Numbered from the stretch's first letter, positions 25,615 to 34,510 are shown. The stretch: DNA of 64,000 nucleotides from Paenibacillus sp. JJ-100 (GCF_948329825.1 NZ_CAOJCM010000002.1:310001-374000), one strand, 5' to 3'. Program-made: numbers and translations. The notes: a model not told the origin generated them from the letters alone.

Positions 25615-25914
25615 GTGGAACAAACATCGCAATTGCTAGAATATTTAAAAGAAGTATATGACCCTGAGCTTGGCGTCAACATCGTTGACCTCGGCCTTGT
25701 ATATGAAGTGAAAGAGGAGCATGAACGCATACAGGTGCGCATGACGCTCACTACACCAGGCTGTCCGCTCCATGATACGATTGTTGGTGCAGTCAAATGG
25801 GTTTTACAACAAAAAATGGACAAAACTGATATTGACGTTCAAGTGGTCTGGGAACCGCAATGGTCTCCGCAGCTGATGTCTAGAGAAGCTAAAGAAATGC
25901 TTGGATATTTTTAA
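25615..25914 (+). CDS. MIP18/DUF59 Fe-S assembly protein
   Basis: About 99 residues, a complete MIP18 (DUF59) domain: DPELGVNIVDLGLVYEV near the N-terminus and MTLTTPGCPLHDTI with the conserved Cys in the middle. Relatives (SufT, PaaD) help load Fe-S clusters. The start is GTG at 25615, eight bases after GGAGAG; a GTG at 25606 is in frame but overlaps that site. Last gene of the DUF2249 operon, 24 bases after the oxidase-like gene. A role in assembling or repairing Fe-S centres under NO stress would fit. Confidence 0.88.
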   Translation: MEQTSQLLEYLKEVYDPELGVNIVDLGLVYEVKEEHERIQVRMTLTTPGCPLHDTIVGAVKWVLQQKMDKTDIDVQVVWEPQWSPQLMSREAKEMLGYF

Positions 25915-25993
25915 ACGGTGCTTATCCTTAACGATGTTAGCAGTAATAAGGACGTCAACACCATCCAATTCAATCGGATGAACGACCCATAAA

Positions 25994-26042
25994 ACGTACT
26001 CAAGCTCTGATTCATTCAGATCAGGCCGAGGTGCGTTTTTGT
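25994..26042 (+). terminator. terminator of the DUF2249 operon
   Basis: Long stem AAACGTACTC / GAGGTGCGTTT (one mismatch or G-U pair) with an inner TCTGAT / ATCAGA stem, followed by TTTTTG. Lies 80 bases past the stop. Confidence 0.65.
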
Positions 26043-26063
26043 GTTTATTCCCTTCCAGCACTT

Positions 26064-26090
26064 AAAAAAGGAACCCCAATCGGAGTTCCC
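26064..26090 (-). terminator. terminator of cupin gene
   Basis: Stem GGAAC / GTTCC extended by weaker pairs, with six A's at its left edge giving a T-tract on the minus strand. It lies 33 bases past the cupin stop. Confidence 0.65.
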
Positions 26091-26122
26091 TCTTATCCTC
26101 ATTCTTTCAGTTCTTGTTTATA

Positions 26123-26464
26123 TCAAATATCCTTAGCATAGGAAGCTTCCGGCACTTTACTTAGTACCACAAACAACCGAACCTCCGCATCACTGGTGTT
26201 ATGGAACGCGAATTCAGACTCCCCACCGCAGGACACCACATCTTCTCGTCGTATCTCATGCTCTATTCCGTCCAGAATCAGTGTACCTTCACCTTCTACA
26301 ACGAGTAACGTAAGTTCTGCACCAGGATGTTTGTGAACTGGAAGCTGTTGACCTGGCAGGAAATGAAGCACGAAGGAGACTCCGCCTCCTTGTTGAAACA
26401 ATACCCTTTTTGTGAACCGTTCTGTACTGTATGCTTTGACTTCTTGCAACGATGTGATACTCAT
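26123..26464 (-). CDS. cupin domain protein
   Basis: About 113 residues, a single small cupin barrel: LHFLPGQQLPVHKHPGAELT carries the first motif (HxH, with the metal-binding His pair), GEGTLILDGIEHEI the second. The family contains metal-binding enzymes and sensors; the substrate is not clear. The start at 26464 has AGGAGG nine bases upstream; longer in-frame starts (26473, 26539) are unlikely. An FNR-type palindrome (TTGAT-N4-ATCAA) and a -10 lie upstream, so it probably belongs to the anaerobic regulon. Proposed roles in nitrite or NO stress are inference only. Confidence 0.8.
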   Translation of the reverse strand: MSITSLQEVKAYSTERFTKRVLFQQGGGVSFVLHFLPGQQLPVHKHPGAELTLLVVEGEGTLILDGIEHEIRREDVVSCGGESEFAFHNTSDAEVRLFVVLSKVPEASYAKDI

Positions 26465-26502
26465 GTTTATCATCCTCCTGGATTCGTTCTGGTAATGTAT
26501 AC

Positions 26503-26544
26503 ATCTTAACGCCAAAAAGCCTGCATCTCCTTGATTCAAATCAA
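26503..26544 (-). promoter_or_regulatory. FNR-type (TTGAT-N4-ATCAA) promoter of cupin gene
   Basis: TTGATTCAAATCAA (26531-26544) is a perfect E. coli FNR/Anr-type site. On the minus strand TAAGAT (26508-26503) lies exactly 32 bases from it, centre to centre. This differs in sequence from the TGTGA sites elsewhere in the window. Confidence 0.6.
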
Positions 26545-26638
26545 GTTAACACAGGCTAAAATGTAAGGATTGAAGCATAGCTTCTGTACTCTACGTATCG
26601 ATATAATATACACAACTATTATAATAGAAGAAACACGT

Positions 26639-27718
26639 TCAAATAACCAGACGACCTCTCTTCTCTGCAAGCCCAATCGTTGCATGTACACCCGAATTAA
26701 ACTCCAGAAAATCCTGCTCTACACCGTCACTGAAAATGACTCCATCTTCCGGCATCTGCGAAACAATATGCAGTGGTTGCTTGGCATGAATCTTTCCAAA
26801 GACAAGATTCGCTGCAGTCGTTCGGCTCGGAAACGGTTCACGGACCGTAAAATATAAATACGGAGAGTCCCACGTAAAGTCAGTTCTGCCTGCTGTTCCT
26901 CTTGACTCGGCTGCTGCTACAGAAGCCATTCCCTCCTCACTGCTCATATGCTGCCACGCTGCCGAACTGACAATGCCTGAAGCACCAGCCATCACGCTCT
27001 TGAACCATCCCGTCGATCCCATGCCTGTAGACACGATAATCCCACTGGACGATTGATTTTCAATGGAGTTCCCTAAACGCACTTCGTAACGGGCAGATAC
27101 ATGTGTTTTCCGACCAATAAACAGATCATTAACACCGTACAAATACTGTCCGTCATTCAGCTCAACCTTGGCAAGTGTGACCTCCTTCAGTGCACGTTGC
27201 TTACGTATCACATCCGGGACGATGAAGCTTAGATCCTCGACTGTAAATGGCAATAACACCCCATCCCACCGCATTGGGTCTGGATTCACACCAATTAGCG
27301 GTTGTTCGGTAACATATTTCAATGTGTTCGCAACTAGACCATCTTGTCCGACCACCACAACGATATCCTGTTCACCAAATATAAAATTCGGTACATGCTC
27401 CCGATCAATGACCTGAACACGTCCAAGCTGGCTAAGTTGCTGCTGGGCAAGCTGTATAGATTGCCGATAACGCTGATCTTCCTGAATGTAATCACTGAAA
27501 TCAGCACCCAGACGTTCAATGTAGAACTGGGCCTGCTGGACCGTATTGTAACGGACAATCAATTCCTCCAACCGAGTTCTTCGTTTGACCAGGATCAGTT
27601 TGCGCTCAGTCATGGGACTATCTGGATTGGCCTGCCCTTTCTGACTATCTCGACTTGAGCGATCAGGCTTTGCCTTAGAAGCAGATAATTTGGTTTCTTT
27701 TCCCCATCCAAGAATCAT
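26639..27718 (-). CDS. NAD-kinase-like protein
   Basis: 359 residues. Residues about 105 onward resemble the ATP-NAD kinase fold: VVVVGQDGLVANTLKY aligns with the GGDGT motif (Asp kept, GGDGT changed to GQDGL), GVNDLFIG with the N-E/D motif, and SSGIIVSTGMGSTGWFKS with the GSTAY loop. The N-terminal 100 residues are an added region rich in Lys/Arg and Gln. NAD kinases phosphorylate NAD to NADP; the changed motifs suggest another nucleotide or sugar substrate. The start overlaps the SPFH stop by four bases, so it is the second gene of a two-gene operon. Confidence 0.75.
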   Translation of the reverse strand: MILGWGKETKLSASKAKPDRSSRDSQKGQANPDSPMTERKLILVKRRTRLEELIVRYNTVQQAQFYIERLGADFSDYIQEDQRYRQSIQLAQQQLSQLGRVQVIDREHVPNFIFGEQDIVVVVGQDGLVANTLKYVTEQPLIGVNPDPMRWDGVLLPFTVEDLSFIVPDVIRKQRALKEVTLAKVELNDGQYLYGVNDLFIGRKTHVSARYEVRLGNSIENQSSSGIIVSTGMGSTGWFKSVMAGASGIVSSAAWQHMSSEEGMASVAAAESRGTAGRTDFTWDSPYLYFTVREPFPSRTTAANLVFGKIHAKQPLHIVSQMPEDGVIFSDGVEQDFLEFNSGVHATIGLAEKRGRLVI

Positions 27719-28758
27719 CGTGTCACCCCTCCCTTACCTCTTCCTTCTGCAGGTGTCATAAGCCCTTGTAACAGATCAGGTGAAATGTTTAGCTGCCCGA
27801 TTTTGCCAGCATTCTCAGCCAACTCCTGGAACGCGAGTGCAATCAGTTTGTCTGAATTCATGCCCATATTCGCCATCGCTTGCAAAACATTCGGCTGAAC
27901 ATGTTGGAGCGAATTCATGACAGCTGCAATCTCATACGCCTTCGCGTCCGCTTCAGCATTCTGATTCGCAATCGTCAGTTCAATTAACTGTTGTTTACGC
28001 TCCTCCATCGCTGTATTAAACTGCAGCTGCTCTTGCTCCATCTCGTTCTGCTTCTGTCTCACCGAACGCTCAGCCTGCAATTGAGTTTCACGAATTTGCT
28101 GTTTCTTTGCCTCCACCGCAATTTCGGTATTCAGTTCGTTTTCTTTCACTCGCCGTTCCTGCTCAATCGAAGCGTTGCGGCGCACATATAAAGCTTCATC
28201 CGCCTGTCTTAAAATTTCTTCTCTCGCCTGTGCCTCCAACGCTCGCATCGTTTCCTTATTTGGGAGAATCGCTAGAATGGACAGATTCATCAGCTCTATA
28301 CCCAGCTTCTCCAGTTCTTCATGCTGCGCGACTTCCCTTTTCATACTACTGGCGAGCCGTTCGCTGGATTGAATGGCTTCTCTTAGCGGCAACTGCTCCA
28401 AATATTTCTTGGTGAGCACTTTTGCAATGGTGATCACCCGTTGATCCAGTTTGCCGGGGTCGTCGGACATATATTGATTTTTGCGCAAATTGTATGTGTA
28501 ATTCAGGCTCTGGGTAATTTTGCGGTAATCCATAATGCGATAGCTGAGTTGTCCTTGTACAGTAACCGTCTGATAATCCGATGTGATCTCCTCGAACATA
28601 AACGGTACATCCACTGAAGATACAGGCAATACCACGACCGAAGTCGTCGGTTCATAATAATAAAAAGAAAGACCCACGCCTTCGCGCTGCACCCTGCCGT
28701 TCTTCACCTTCATCACATATTCACTCGGTTGAAACTTCACAAATTGGAATCCAAACAT
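27715..28758 (-). CDS. SPFH/band-7 domain protein
   Basis: 347 residues. Residues about 10-190 form an SPFH (band 7) domain (VKNGRVQREGVGLSFYYYEP, VQGQLSYRIMDYRKI, LGIELMNLSILAI), and 190-290 are a charged coiled coil (EQERRVKENELNTEIAVEAK, ERSVRQKQNEMEQEQ). There is no obvious N-terminal membrane anchor, unlike flotillin. Proteins of this family scaffold membrane microdomains or proteases. First gene of an operon with the NAD-kinase-like protein, under a strong promoter flanked by an inverted repeat. A stress or damage role is inferred from regulation only. Confidence 0.8.
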   Translation of the reverse strand: MFGFQFVKFQPSEYVMKVKNGRVQREGVGLSFYYYEPTTSVVVLPVSSVDVPFMFEEITSDYQTVTVQGQLSYRIMDYRKITQSLNYTYNLRKNQYMSDDPGKLDQRVITIAKVLTKKYLEQLPLREAIQSSERLASSMKREVAQHEELEKLGIELMNLSILAILPNKETMRALEAQAREEILRQADEALYVRRNASIEQERRVKENELNTEIAVEAKKQQIRETQLQAERSVRQKQNEMEQEQLQFNTAMEERKQQLIELTIANQNAEADAKAYEIAAVMNSLQHVQPNVLQAMANMGMNSDKLIALAFQELAENAGKIGQLNISPDLLQGLMTPAEGRGKGGVTR

Positions 28759-28779
28759 GAATCATTCCTCATTTCACAA

Positions 28780-28842
28780 TAATGTCGTTTTGATATTATC
28801 GAAATGATAACAAACACTCTTGATATTGTCAATACGACATTA
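28780..28842 (-). promoter_or_regulatory. sigma-A promoter flanked by a 24-bp inverted repeat
   Basis: On the minus strand TTGACA (28832-28827), 17-base spacer and TATCAT (28809-28804). The two 24-base arms, 28780-28803 and 28819-28842, match at 19 of 24 positions as inverted copies (both begin TAATGTCGT and contain TTGAYAWTATC). The right arm covers the -35 and the left arm begins just after the -10, the layout of a repressor-controlled promoter. The cognate regulator is not evident in this window. Confidence 0.7.
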
Positions 28843-28852
28843 ACGTTTTTAT

Positions 28853-28887
28853 CTAAAAAAAGAGACCGAATTCTGAATTCGATCTCT
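28853..28887 (-). terminator. terminator of galactanase gene
   Basis: Stem AGAGACCGAATTC / GAATTCGATCTCT (one mismatch pair), with a run of A's on the left that gives a T-tract on the minus strand. It lies about 48 bases beyond the galactanase stop. Confidence 0.8.
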
Positions 28888-28934
28888 TTCTCATTTAGAT
28901 CTCAATTTGCTTTTTGTGAAATACGCTGCCGTTT

Positions 28935-31900
28935 CTAATACAACTGCTCCAGCAATCGCGCTATTGCAACTGCACCTTGGGCCCGATTGGCCGTTTGTTT
29001 AGGAGCAAATCTGCTATCAGGCATGCCGTTCAGGACGCCCCGTTGCATCATGGATGTCACAGCCTCTAGTGCATAGTTAGCTATATCTGCTTGATCTTTG
29101 AACTGGATCTGATCAGCGTGCACAGTGGTCGAGTTACTCTCATGATTAGCCACTTGCATCGCACGATACAGCATCAATGCCATCTCTTCTCGAGAGATAC
29201 GATCATTCGCGCCGAATGTTCCATCAGCTCTGCCCTGAACAATGTTCATCGCAAGGCCAGTGCGAACCGCCTCTGCATACCATTGATTGGACTTCACATC
29301 CGTCGGCAGCTCTGTCGAAGGGTGAATCTGATTCGCTTTTCCAATCACTTTAACAATCATCTGCAAAAATTGCGCACGGGTCAGCTCACCATGCGGATCA
29401 AATCGTGTTGCACTCATTCCTGAAATGATACCTTTACTGTAGAGACTTTGCACTTCTCGAACAGCCCAGGCATGACGCTGCAAGTCTGTTAGAGGTACTT
29501 CTGTATTGGTAATCACATAACTGCCAAGTTGAGACGGCTTGAATACCATCGTTGCTGTCACTTGGTCATACTTGGAGTATATTACAGGCTGCAACTCCCC
29601 ACTTGTAGAGATCAAGTTCACAACCATCACTGTATCTGCGGTTGTCACAGGTTCTATATCGGATAGAACAACTTCAATCGCTCTGTCGCCCCACGGGAAT
29701 GACTTGTTATTTAAGAGCATATCCACTTGAATAACTGAATGATTAGCCATACTTGATCGCTGTTCAGAAGACACTCTCTCTGCTGAACCTTGCGCAACAA
29801 CGACATCCAGCGTGTCAGCTGAGTCCGCAATCGTCAACGGCAGTGAACGAAGCGAGATACGGATCGTTGTTTTGCCCACGACTAGATCGACGAACAGCAC
29901 CTTCTCTGAACGAATCCATGAAGAGAGCTGGCTTGCTGACACTTGGAATGTTACTGCTTTTGAACTGTCAGGTACATCGGCGATCAGCTTCAAGGTACGT
30001 TTCTCGGAGTCCATCGATTTCAAAGCCTCAGCAAGATCTACTGTGCTTGGACGCACCATATATCCATCTCCTGTCGCTGTTCCTTTTACACGAATGGAAC
30101 CGCTCGCTGTTTCATGATCAGGTGATGGTTGAGTCGGAATTACTGCATTGTTAGGATTCGTTGATGGTGAGGATGGCCCCGACGAATGACCTGGCTGAGA
30201 TGACTGTCCCGTACCTGGGTTAGTAGTCTGGCGTACTAGTTGTGCAATTGCTTCCTTCAGTTTTTGATCAACACTGCTTAAATCTTGTATAGTAGCTTCT
30301 ACATCTGGGACCAACTGCTGTGCCTGAATCAACACGTTGTTGAATGCACTCCAGCTTGAAGCCGTGTAGTCCGCTTGTTGTAACGCTTCAGCAGAATCAA
30401 CAGTTGATTTTAATTGGGTTTTGTCAGCCGGGAAGGTCCCGTAAGCCTCAAATTCCATGAACCCCACCCATGTCGGGCCTGTTTTAATCGTCACACGAAT
30501 ATATCGTGCTTCCGTTCCCTCTGGGAGAACATGACTCGGGGATGTGGATACGACAACATCACTTGTGGTATCTACCACTGTCTTGAAATGCTCATTATCA
30601 GTGGACGTATCGATTCTATATTTGATACCGCCGCTCCACATCGACATTTCGATTTTCCGCAGATTCGCTATTCGTCCAAGATCTACAGTCCACCACGTAT
30701 TGTCACCCGGCCCCTGATCTGTCCCCCATGAAGTGTTGGGATTGTCATCAATTGCACCTCCCGGAGAATTGTCTTTCCCCCCGCCATTTCCCGCACTTGT
30801 TGAAGATGTGGCGGTTTTACCCGTCGTCAACGCTTCCAGCTTGACCAGATCCGTAAAGGTTTGTTTTAATGTGTCAAGTGCTGAGTTAACCTCGGATTGC
30901 AGTGCAGCACCATTGTCTCTGACCCGAATAGCTTCCTGCAAAGCTTGTTGTAAGATCGTCCAGCTTCGGCGTGTGTATGCGGATGCATTTTCCTGTTGCA
31001 TGAGCTGAATGTACTGATGCAGCTGTGTTTTGTCCACGTCTGACAAAGCCCGAGCGGCTGCTTCAAGGCGTTCTACTGCTTTATTCGCATCTGTCTGTGT
31101 AGCTCTCGGGTCAGCCACTACCCCTTTCGCATGCTCCAGCGCTTTACTGAACGTTGTCCATGTAGCAGATGACCAGTCCTTCTGCTGGTACGCTTTTGCT
31201 TTTTCAATAGCAGCTTCAAGATCTTCAAGGTTCGGTTTGATCACACCAAGCTGTGACATCACACTTTCGAGTGATGCTGTCGCTGCATTTGTAGTATCTT
31301 GAGTTACACCGACCGGTGTATATGCCTGAGCATATACGCTCTCCGCAGCTTGGATCGCTGGTTCCAGCGCACCCCAAGTTTCTGATGTGAAATCACTTTC
31401 TACCAGTGATCTCGCCCGTGTCAGTGCTGCTGCCAGATGTTGCCGGTCTGCCGGCATCTGCTCCATCCCTCTTTTGTACACATCAAGAGACGGCAGCGCT
31501 CTACCTTCATATGAATGTCCACCATTCGCTGGAAACTCATCGTAATCAAACATGCCCTGGTTCTCCCAGGCATCGCCTTCGGACGCAATCCAGCCTACAC
31601 CTGCCGGAATCCATGCGGGTTCCCAGTAAAAGAAACCTGCACCACGATGATTTGGTACGTTGGCAATCATGTCCATAATCCCTGCGATCGCATCATGTTG
31701 ACCTTGGACGGTTGCCGGGAACGTTGCCCCTCCAGTAAGGAGCGCTTGATCGGATCCAATAATATTTCCGTGTGCGTCCCCATTCTTATAGGTGAACGGA
31801 TAGGACGTTTCGGCAATAATCACGTCTTTTCCAAACATGTCAGACACTTCGTTCATCGTTCTCTGTACATCAGCAAATGTTCCATGCCAGAACGGATAAT

Positions 31901-33305
31901 ACGAAAGTCCGATGATGTCATAATCAGAATGAAGACCTTCTTCCTTCAGCTTCTCGAAATACCATTTGAATGTCTCGACCTTACCGCCTTCGGCCAGATG
32001 GATCATGATCTTTGCCCGGTCGGCTTCGTTGATGTTGTTCCCTTCTACTGCACGAACCCCAGCAATCCCCTGCTTTAGCAAAGCTGCATTTTCCTTAAAA
32101 TTCACATCGCTGCTTAATCCATTGAGGAGACCACTGTTGATCTCGTTACCAATCTGCACCATATCCGGCATGGCGCCTGCCTTCTTCATATCTCCAACCA
32201 CTTCAACAGTGTAATCGTACACCGCTTTTTTCAGCTCTTCAAAATTTAACGTTTCCCAAGCTTTTGGCCTGAGCTGTTGACCGGGGTGGGCCCATTCATC
32301 CGAATAATGGAAGTCAAGCAGCACCTTGTATCCTTTTTGCTTCGCCCGTACAGCCATTCGGATCACATCAGCCTTATCGTTGTAACCACCTGATTTTTGT
32401 GGATCATTCCACAGACGCAAACGCACATAATTGACACCGCGATCTTTGAGAATATCGAGCAAATCCCGTTCTGTCCCGTTGCGATCGATATACTTTCCGC
32501 CCTTATCTTCAATCGCTGTAAGAGTGGAAATATCGACGCCCCTCACATAATCTGATCGATACCCTTGTACGATGACCTTGGCTTCAGGTCTATTCACGGT
32601 ACCGTATACGGAACCTGTAACAGAAAATTCACCTGTCTTTTCATATTGCGACTCCATTATATGGTCCCAAGTCACAGAAACCATACCCGATTTGCCATTA
32701 ATATAGTTGGCTTCCACTTCTGTGGGCAGAACCGGGGCATTTCTCGGGAACGTGTTTACTTGAACCGGATTATAATTCACGATGTCGGCTGGGTCCATCC
32801 CCTCTGATTCTCCCCAAACATTGAACTCCAATATTTGAGGCCACGCTCCTGCTTCCTTGTAAAAAAATAATTGAAGTCTGATATAACGTACATCGTTTTG
32901 CTTAAACGTCAGATTGGCTATCTGTTGTGAATTCGTATTATTTCGTTGATTCGCAACCGTTGTCCATTGCTGCTGGTCGGCTGACGTTTCGACTAAATAG
33001 TGTACTAGCGTGTCCTCTCTCCATTTGATTTCCGCTCCGGAAAGATTGTACATCTCTCCCAGATCAATCATAACCCACTCCGGTTTTTCTGTAGTTACTC
33101 CCGCTTGTGCACTCCAATGGGTATCTGCTTTCCCATCCACCAAATGCTCTTTGCTACTCTCCCATTCTTTATATTCCGAACTCACCGTTACCGTCTTGTT
33201 CAGTGCCACATTAGATATTGCTGCCGCAGCTGGTCTCGCAATCAGACTCAGATCACAGAATAGCAACAACAAAACAAGACAACCGCATATGTACTTCTTT
33301 ATCAC
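28935..33305 (-). CDS. secreted GH53 endo-beta-1,4-galactanase with SLH domains
   Basis: About 1456 residues. Order: signal peptide (1-27, ends RPAAAA); F5/8-type C carbohydrate-binding domain (about 30-165); Ig-like domain (about 175-255); GH53 catalytic domain (about 255-620; acid/base Glu in QIGNEINSGLLNG, nucleophile Glu in IIAETSYPFT); several FIVAR helical repeats (about 620-850); a second F5/8 C domain (about 865-990); another FIVAR; a Pro/Ser linker; unknown beta domain; three SLH repeats at the C-terminus (e.g. GIISGMSATRFDPHGELTRAQ). GH53 enzymes cut type I arabinogalactan; SLH repeats tie it to the cell wall. The start is GTG at 33305 with AAGGGGAGA seven bases upstream, giving a proper signal peptide; the longer frame from 33347 does not. 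Confidence 0.92.
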   Translation of the reverse strand: MIKKYICGCLVLLLLFCDLSLIARPAAAAISNVALNKTVTVSSEYKEWESSKEHLVDGKADTHWSAQAGVTTEKPEWVMIDLGEMYNLSGAEIKWREDTLVHYLVETSADQQQWTTVANQRNNTNSQQIANLTFKQNDVRYIRLQLFFYKEAGAWPQILEFNVWGESEGMDPADIVNYNPVQVNTFPRNAPVLPTEVEANYINGKSGMVSVTWDHIMESQYEKTGEFSVTGSVYGTVNRPEAKVIVQGYRSDYVRGVDISTLTAIEDKGGKYIDRNGTERDLLDILKDRGVNYVRLRLWNDPQKSGGYNDKADVIRMAVRAKQKGYKVLLDFHYSDEWAHPGQQLRPKAWETLNFEELKKAVYDYTVEVVGDMKKAGAMPDMVQIGNEINSGLLNGLSSDVNFKENAALLKQGIAGVRAVEGNNINEADRAKIMIHLAEGGKVETFKWYFEKLKEEGLHSDYDIIGLSYYPFWHGTFADVQRTMNEVSDMFGKDVIIAETSYPFTYKNGDAHGNIIGSDQALLTGGATFPATVQGQHDAIAGIMDMIANVPNHRGAGFFYWEPAWIPAGVGWIASEGDAWENQGMFDYDEFPANGGHSYEGRALPSLDVYKRGMEQMPADRQHLAAALTRARSLVESDFTSETWGALEPAIQAAESVYAQAYTPVGVTQDTTNAATASLESVMSQLGVIKPNLEDLEAAIEKAKAYQQKDWSSATWTTFSKALEHAKGVVADPRATQTDANKAVERLEAAARALSDVDKTQLHQYIQLMQQENASAYTRRSWTILQQALQEAIRVRDNGAALQSEVNSALDTLKQTFTDLVKLEALTTGKTATSSTSAGNGGGKDNSPGGAIDDNPNTSWGTDQGPGDNTWWTVDLGRIANLRKIEMSMWSGGIKYRIDTSTDNEHFKTVVDTTSDVVVSTSPSHVLPEGTEARYIRVTIKTGPTWVGFMEFEAYGTFPADKTQLKSTVDSAEALQQADYTASSWSAFNNVLIQAQQLVPDVEATIQDLSSVDQKLKEAIAQLVRQTTNPGTGQSSQPGHSSGPSSPSTNPNNAVIPTQPSPDHETASGSIRVKGTATGDGYMVRPSTVDLAEALKSMDSEKRTLKLIADVPDSSKAVTFQVSASQLSSWIRSEKVLFVDLVVGKTTIRISLRSLPLTIADSADTLDVVVAQGSAERVSSEQRSSMANHSVIQVDMLLNNKSFPWGDRAIEVVLSDIEPVTTADTVMVVNLISTSGELQPVIYSKYDQVTATMVFKPSQLGSYVITNTEVPLTDLQRHAWAVREVQSLYSKGIISGMSATRFDPHGELTRAQFLQMIVKVIGKANQIHPSTELPTDVKSNQWYAEAVRTGLAMNIVQGRADGTFGANDRISREEMALMLYRAMQVANHESNSTTVHADQIQFKDQADIANYALEAVTSMMQRGVLNGMPDSRFAPKQTANRAQGAVAIARLLEQLY

Positions 33306-33370
33306 CCTTGATCTCCCCTTCTCGTGTTTGTTTTGTGCTTGGATCAATGAATGTCATGAATCCTTCCCAT

Positions 33371-33384
33371 TGTAAGCGCTTCAT
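33371..33384 (-). promoter_or_regulatory. cre-like site upstream of galactanase
   Basis: TGTAAGCGCTTCAT, with the palindromic core AAGCGCTT, resembles a CcpA cre site (TGWAANCGNTNWCA) except at the last positions. It lies 66 bases before the GTG start, in the expected place for catabolite repression. Weak evidence. Confidence 0.35.
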
Positions 33385-33507
33385 GAATGCAAGCAACACG
33401 GTATTTTTGAAAGGAACCAGCAGTTATTTTAACCATGTAGACTTTCCTGATCATAATCTGTTACATTGCAATCCATTTATCTGTAGATCTGTAGATTCCA
33501 GCAAAAC

Positions 33508-33551
33508 TAAAAAATCTGTTGGTCCGCCCATAGGCGAAGCACAACAGATTT
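33508..33551 (-). terminator. terminator of YceI gene
   Basis: Ten-base perfect arms AAATCTGTTG / CAACAGATTT, loop of 20 bases; on the minus strand the stem ends in a T-run. Lies 48 bases after the YceI stop. Confidence 0.75.
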
Positions 33552-33598
33552 AGCAAAGTCACACGTTATGATTCATTTCATTCGAGATATGATTATTT

Positions 33599-34318
33599 TT
33601 ATTTGGCTAGCTTCAATTCCAGACGCACTTCGATATCATTTTCAGTTGAGAGCACAACGGAGTGGGGATTCTCCATCCCAAAATCTTCAAATGTAACCAT
33701 GGTGGTGCCTGATAGCAACAATTCATTATTATCGTAAACCGCTTTGGCGTCAAACGTGACTTCTTTTTCGATACCTTTTACCGTCAGGTTGCCTTTCATA
33801 TTCAGATCGATCGGCTCACCCTCTGTCCATTCGGTAGGCATACCTTCAAATGATGTTGCTTTAAATGTAGCTTGCGGATATTGAGCCATATCGAAAAAGT
33901 CCGCATCCTTCACATGTTCGTCCCGCTGACCATTGCCAGAATCAATGCCGTTCATCTCAATCTTTCCTTCAGCTTCTGACTGAGTAGGGTCATTCACGTT
34001 GATTGTCCATTTTCCATTAACCTGTTCGTTTACAAAATTTACTGTTTCCCGCGAAGTAGTGACTGAGAAATATACTTTGGAGCCCTGACTGATATTCCAA
34101 TCTCCGTTCAACTGCTCTGCTCCAACCTTTTGTTGATCCACTGTTGTTCCTGTGCTGCTATCCGCGCTAGTAGTAGAAGCTGCCGTGCTTGCCGGGATGA
34201 CCTGTTCGATCTCCACGTTGTTTCCCAAGTAACTATTCGTAAAGTAGTAACCGCCCCCACCAATGATGGCTACTGCAGCGATCCCTGTGATAATCCATGT
34301 ATTCGTCTTTTTACTCAT
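33599..34318 (-). CDS. YceI family protein, membrane-anchored
   Basis: 239 residues. Residues 7-28 are a single membrane segment or uncleaved signal (WIITGIAAVAIIGGGGYYF), then a Ser/Thr-rich stretch to about 65, then a YceI domain of about 170 residues (SQGSKVYFSVTTSRETVNFV, ADFFDMAQYPQATFKATSFE, LTVKGIEKEVTFDAKAVYD). YceI is a lipocalin-like barrel that binds isoprenoid lipids. The ATG at 34318 follows GGAGG. Divergent from the two-component operon, no functional link seen. Confidence 0.88.
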   Translation of the reverse strand: MSKKTNTWIITGIAAVAIIGGGGYYFTNSYLGNNVEIEQVIPASTAASTTSADSSTGTTVDQQKVGAEQLNGDWNISQGSKVYFSVTTSRETVNFVNEQVNGKWTINVNDPTQSEAEGKIEMNGIDSGNGQRDEHVKDADFFDMAQYPQATFKATSFEGMPTEWTEGEPIDLNMKGNLTVKGIEKEVTFDAKAVYDNNELLLSGTTMVTFEDFGMENPHSVVLSTENDIEVRLELKLAK

Positions 34319-34510
34319 CTCTATAATTCCTCCAGTACAGTATGGTTTAACCTAGCCCATGGATTGCATCATAACAGCCCAATGTGTCAGGAAGAAGTCA
34401 AGATCAGATTGATTTCTTTCTTTTTCAAAACCTCAAATCAGGATTGGCTTTATACCTCGCCTCATGTAAAATCAGTAAACAAGCTTGTCTGTGAAAGGAG
34501 AACACCTGGT

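Noticed and set aside
34130..34510. Longer N-terminus of the response regulator
   Set aside because: The extra 127 codons overlap the divergent YceI gene and lack family similarity; the receiver domain begins at the TTG at 34511.
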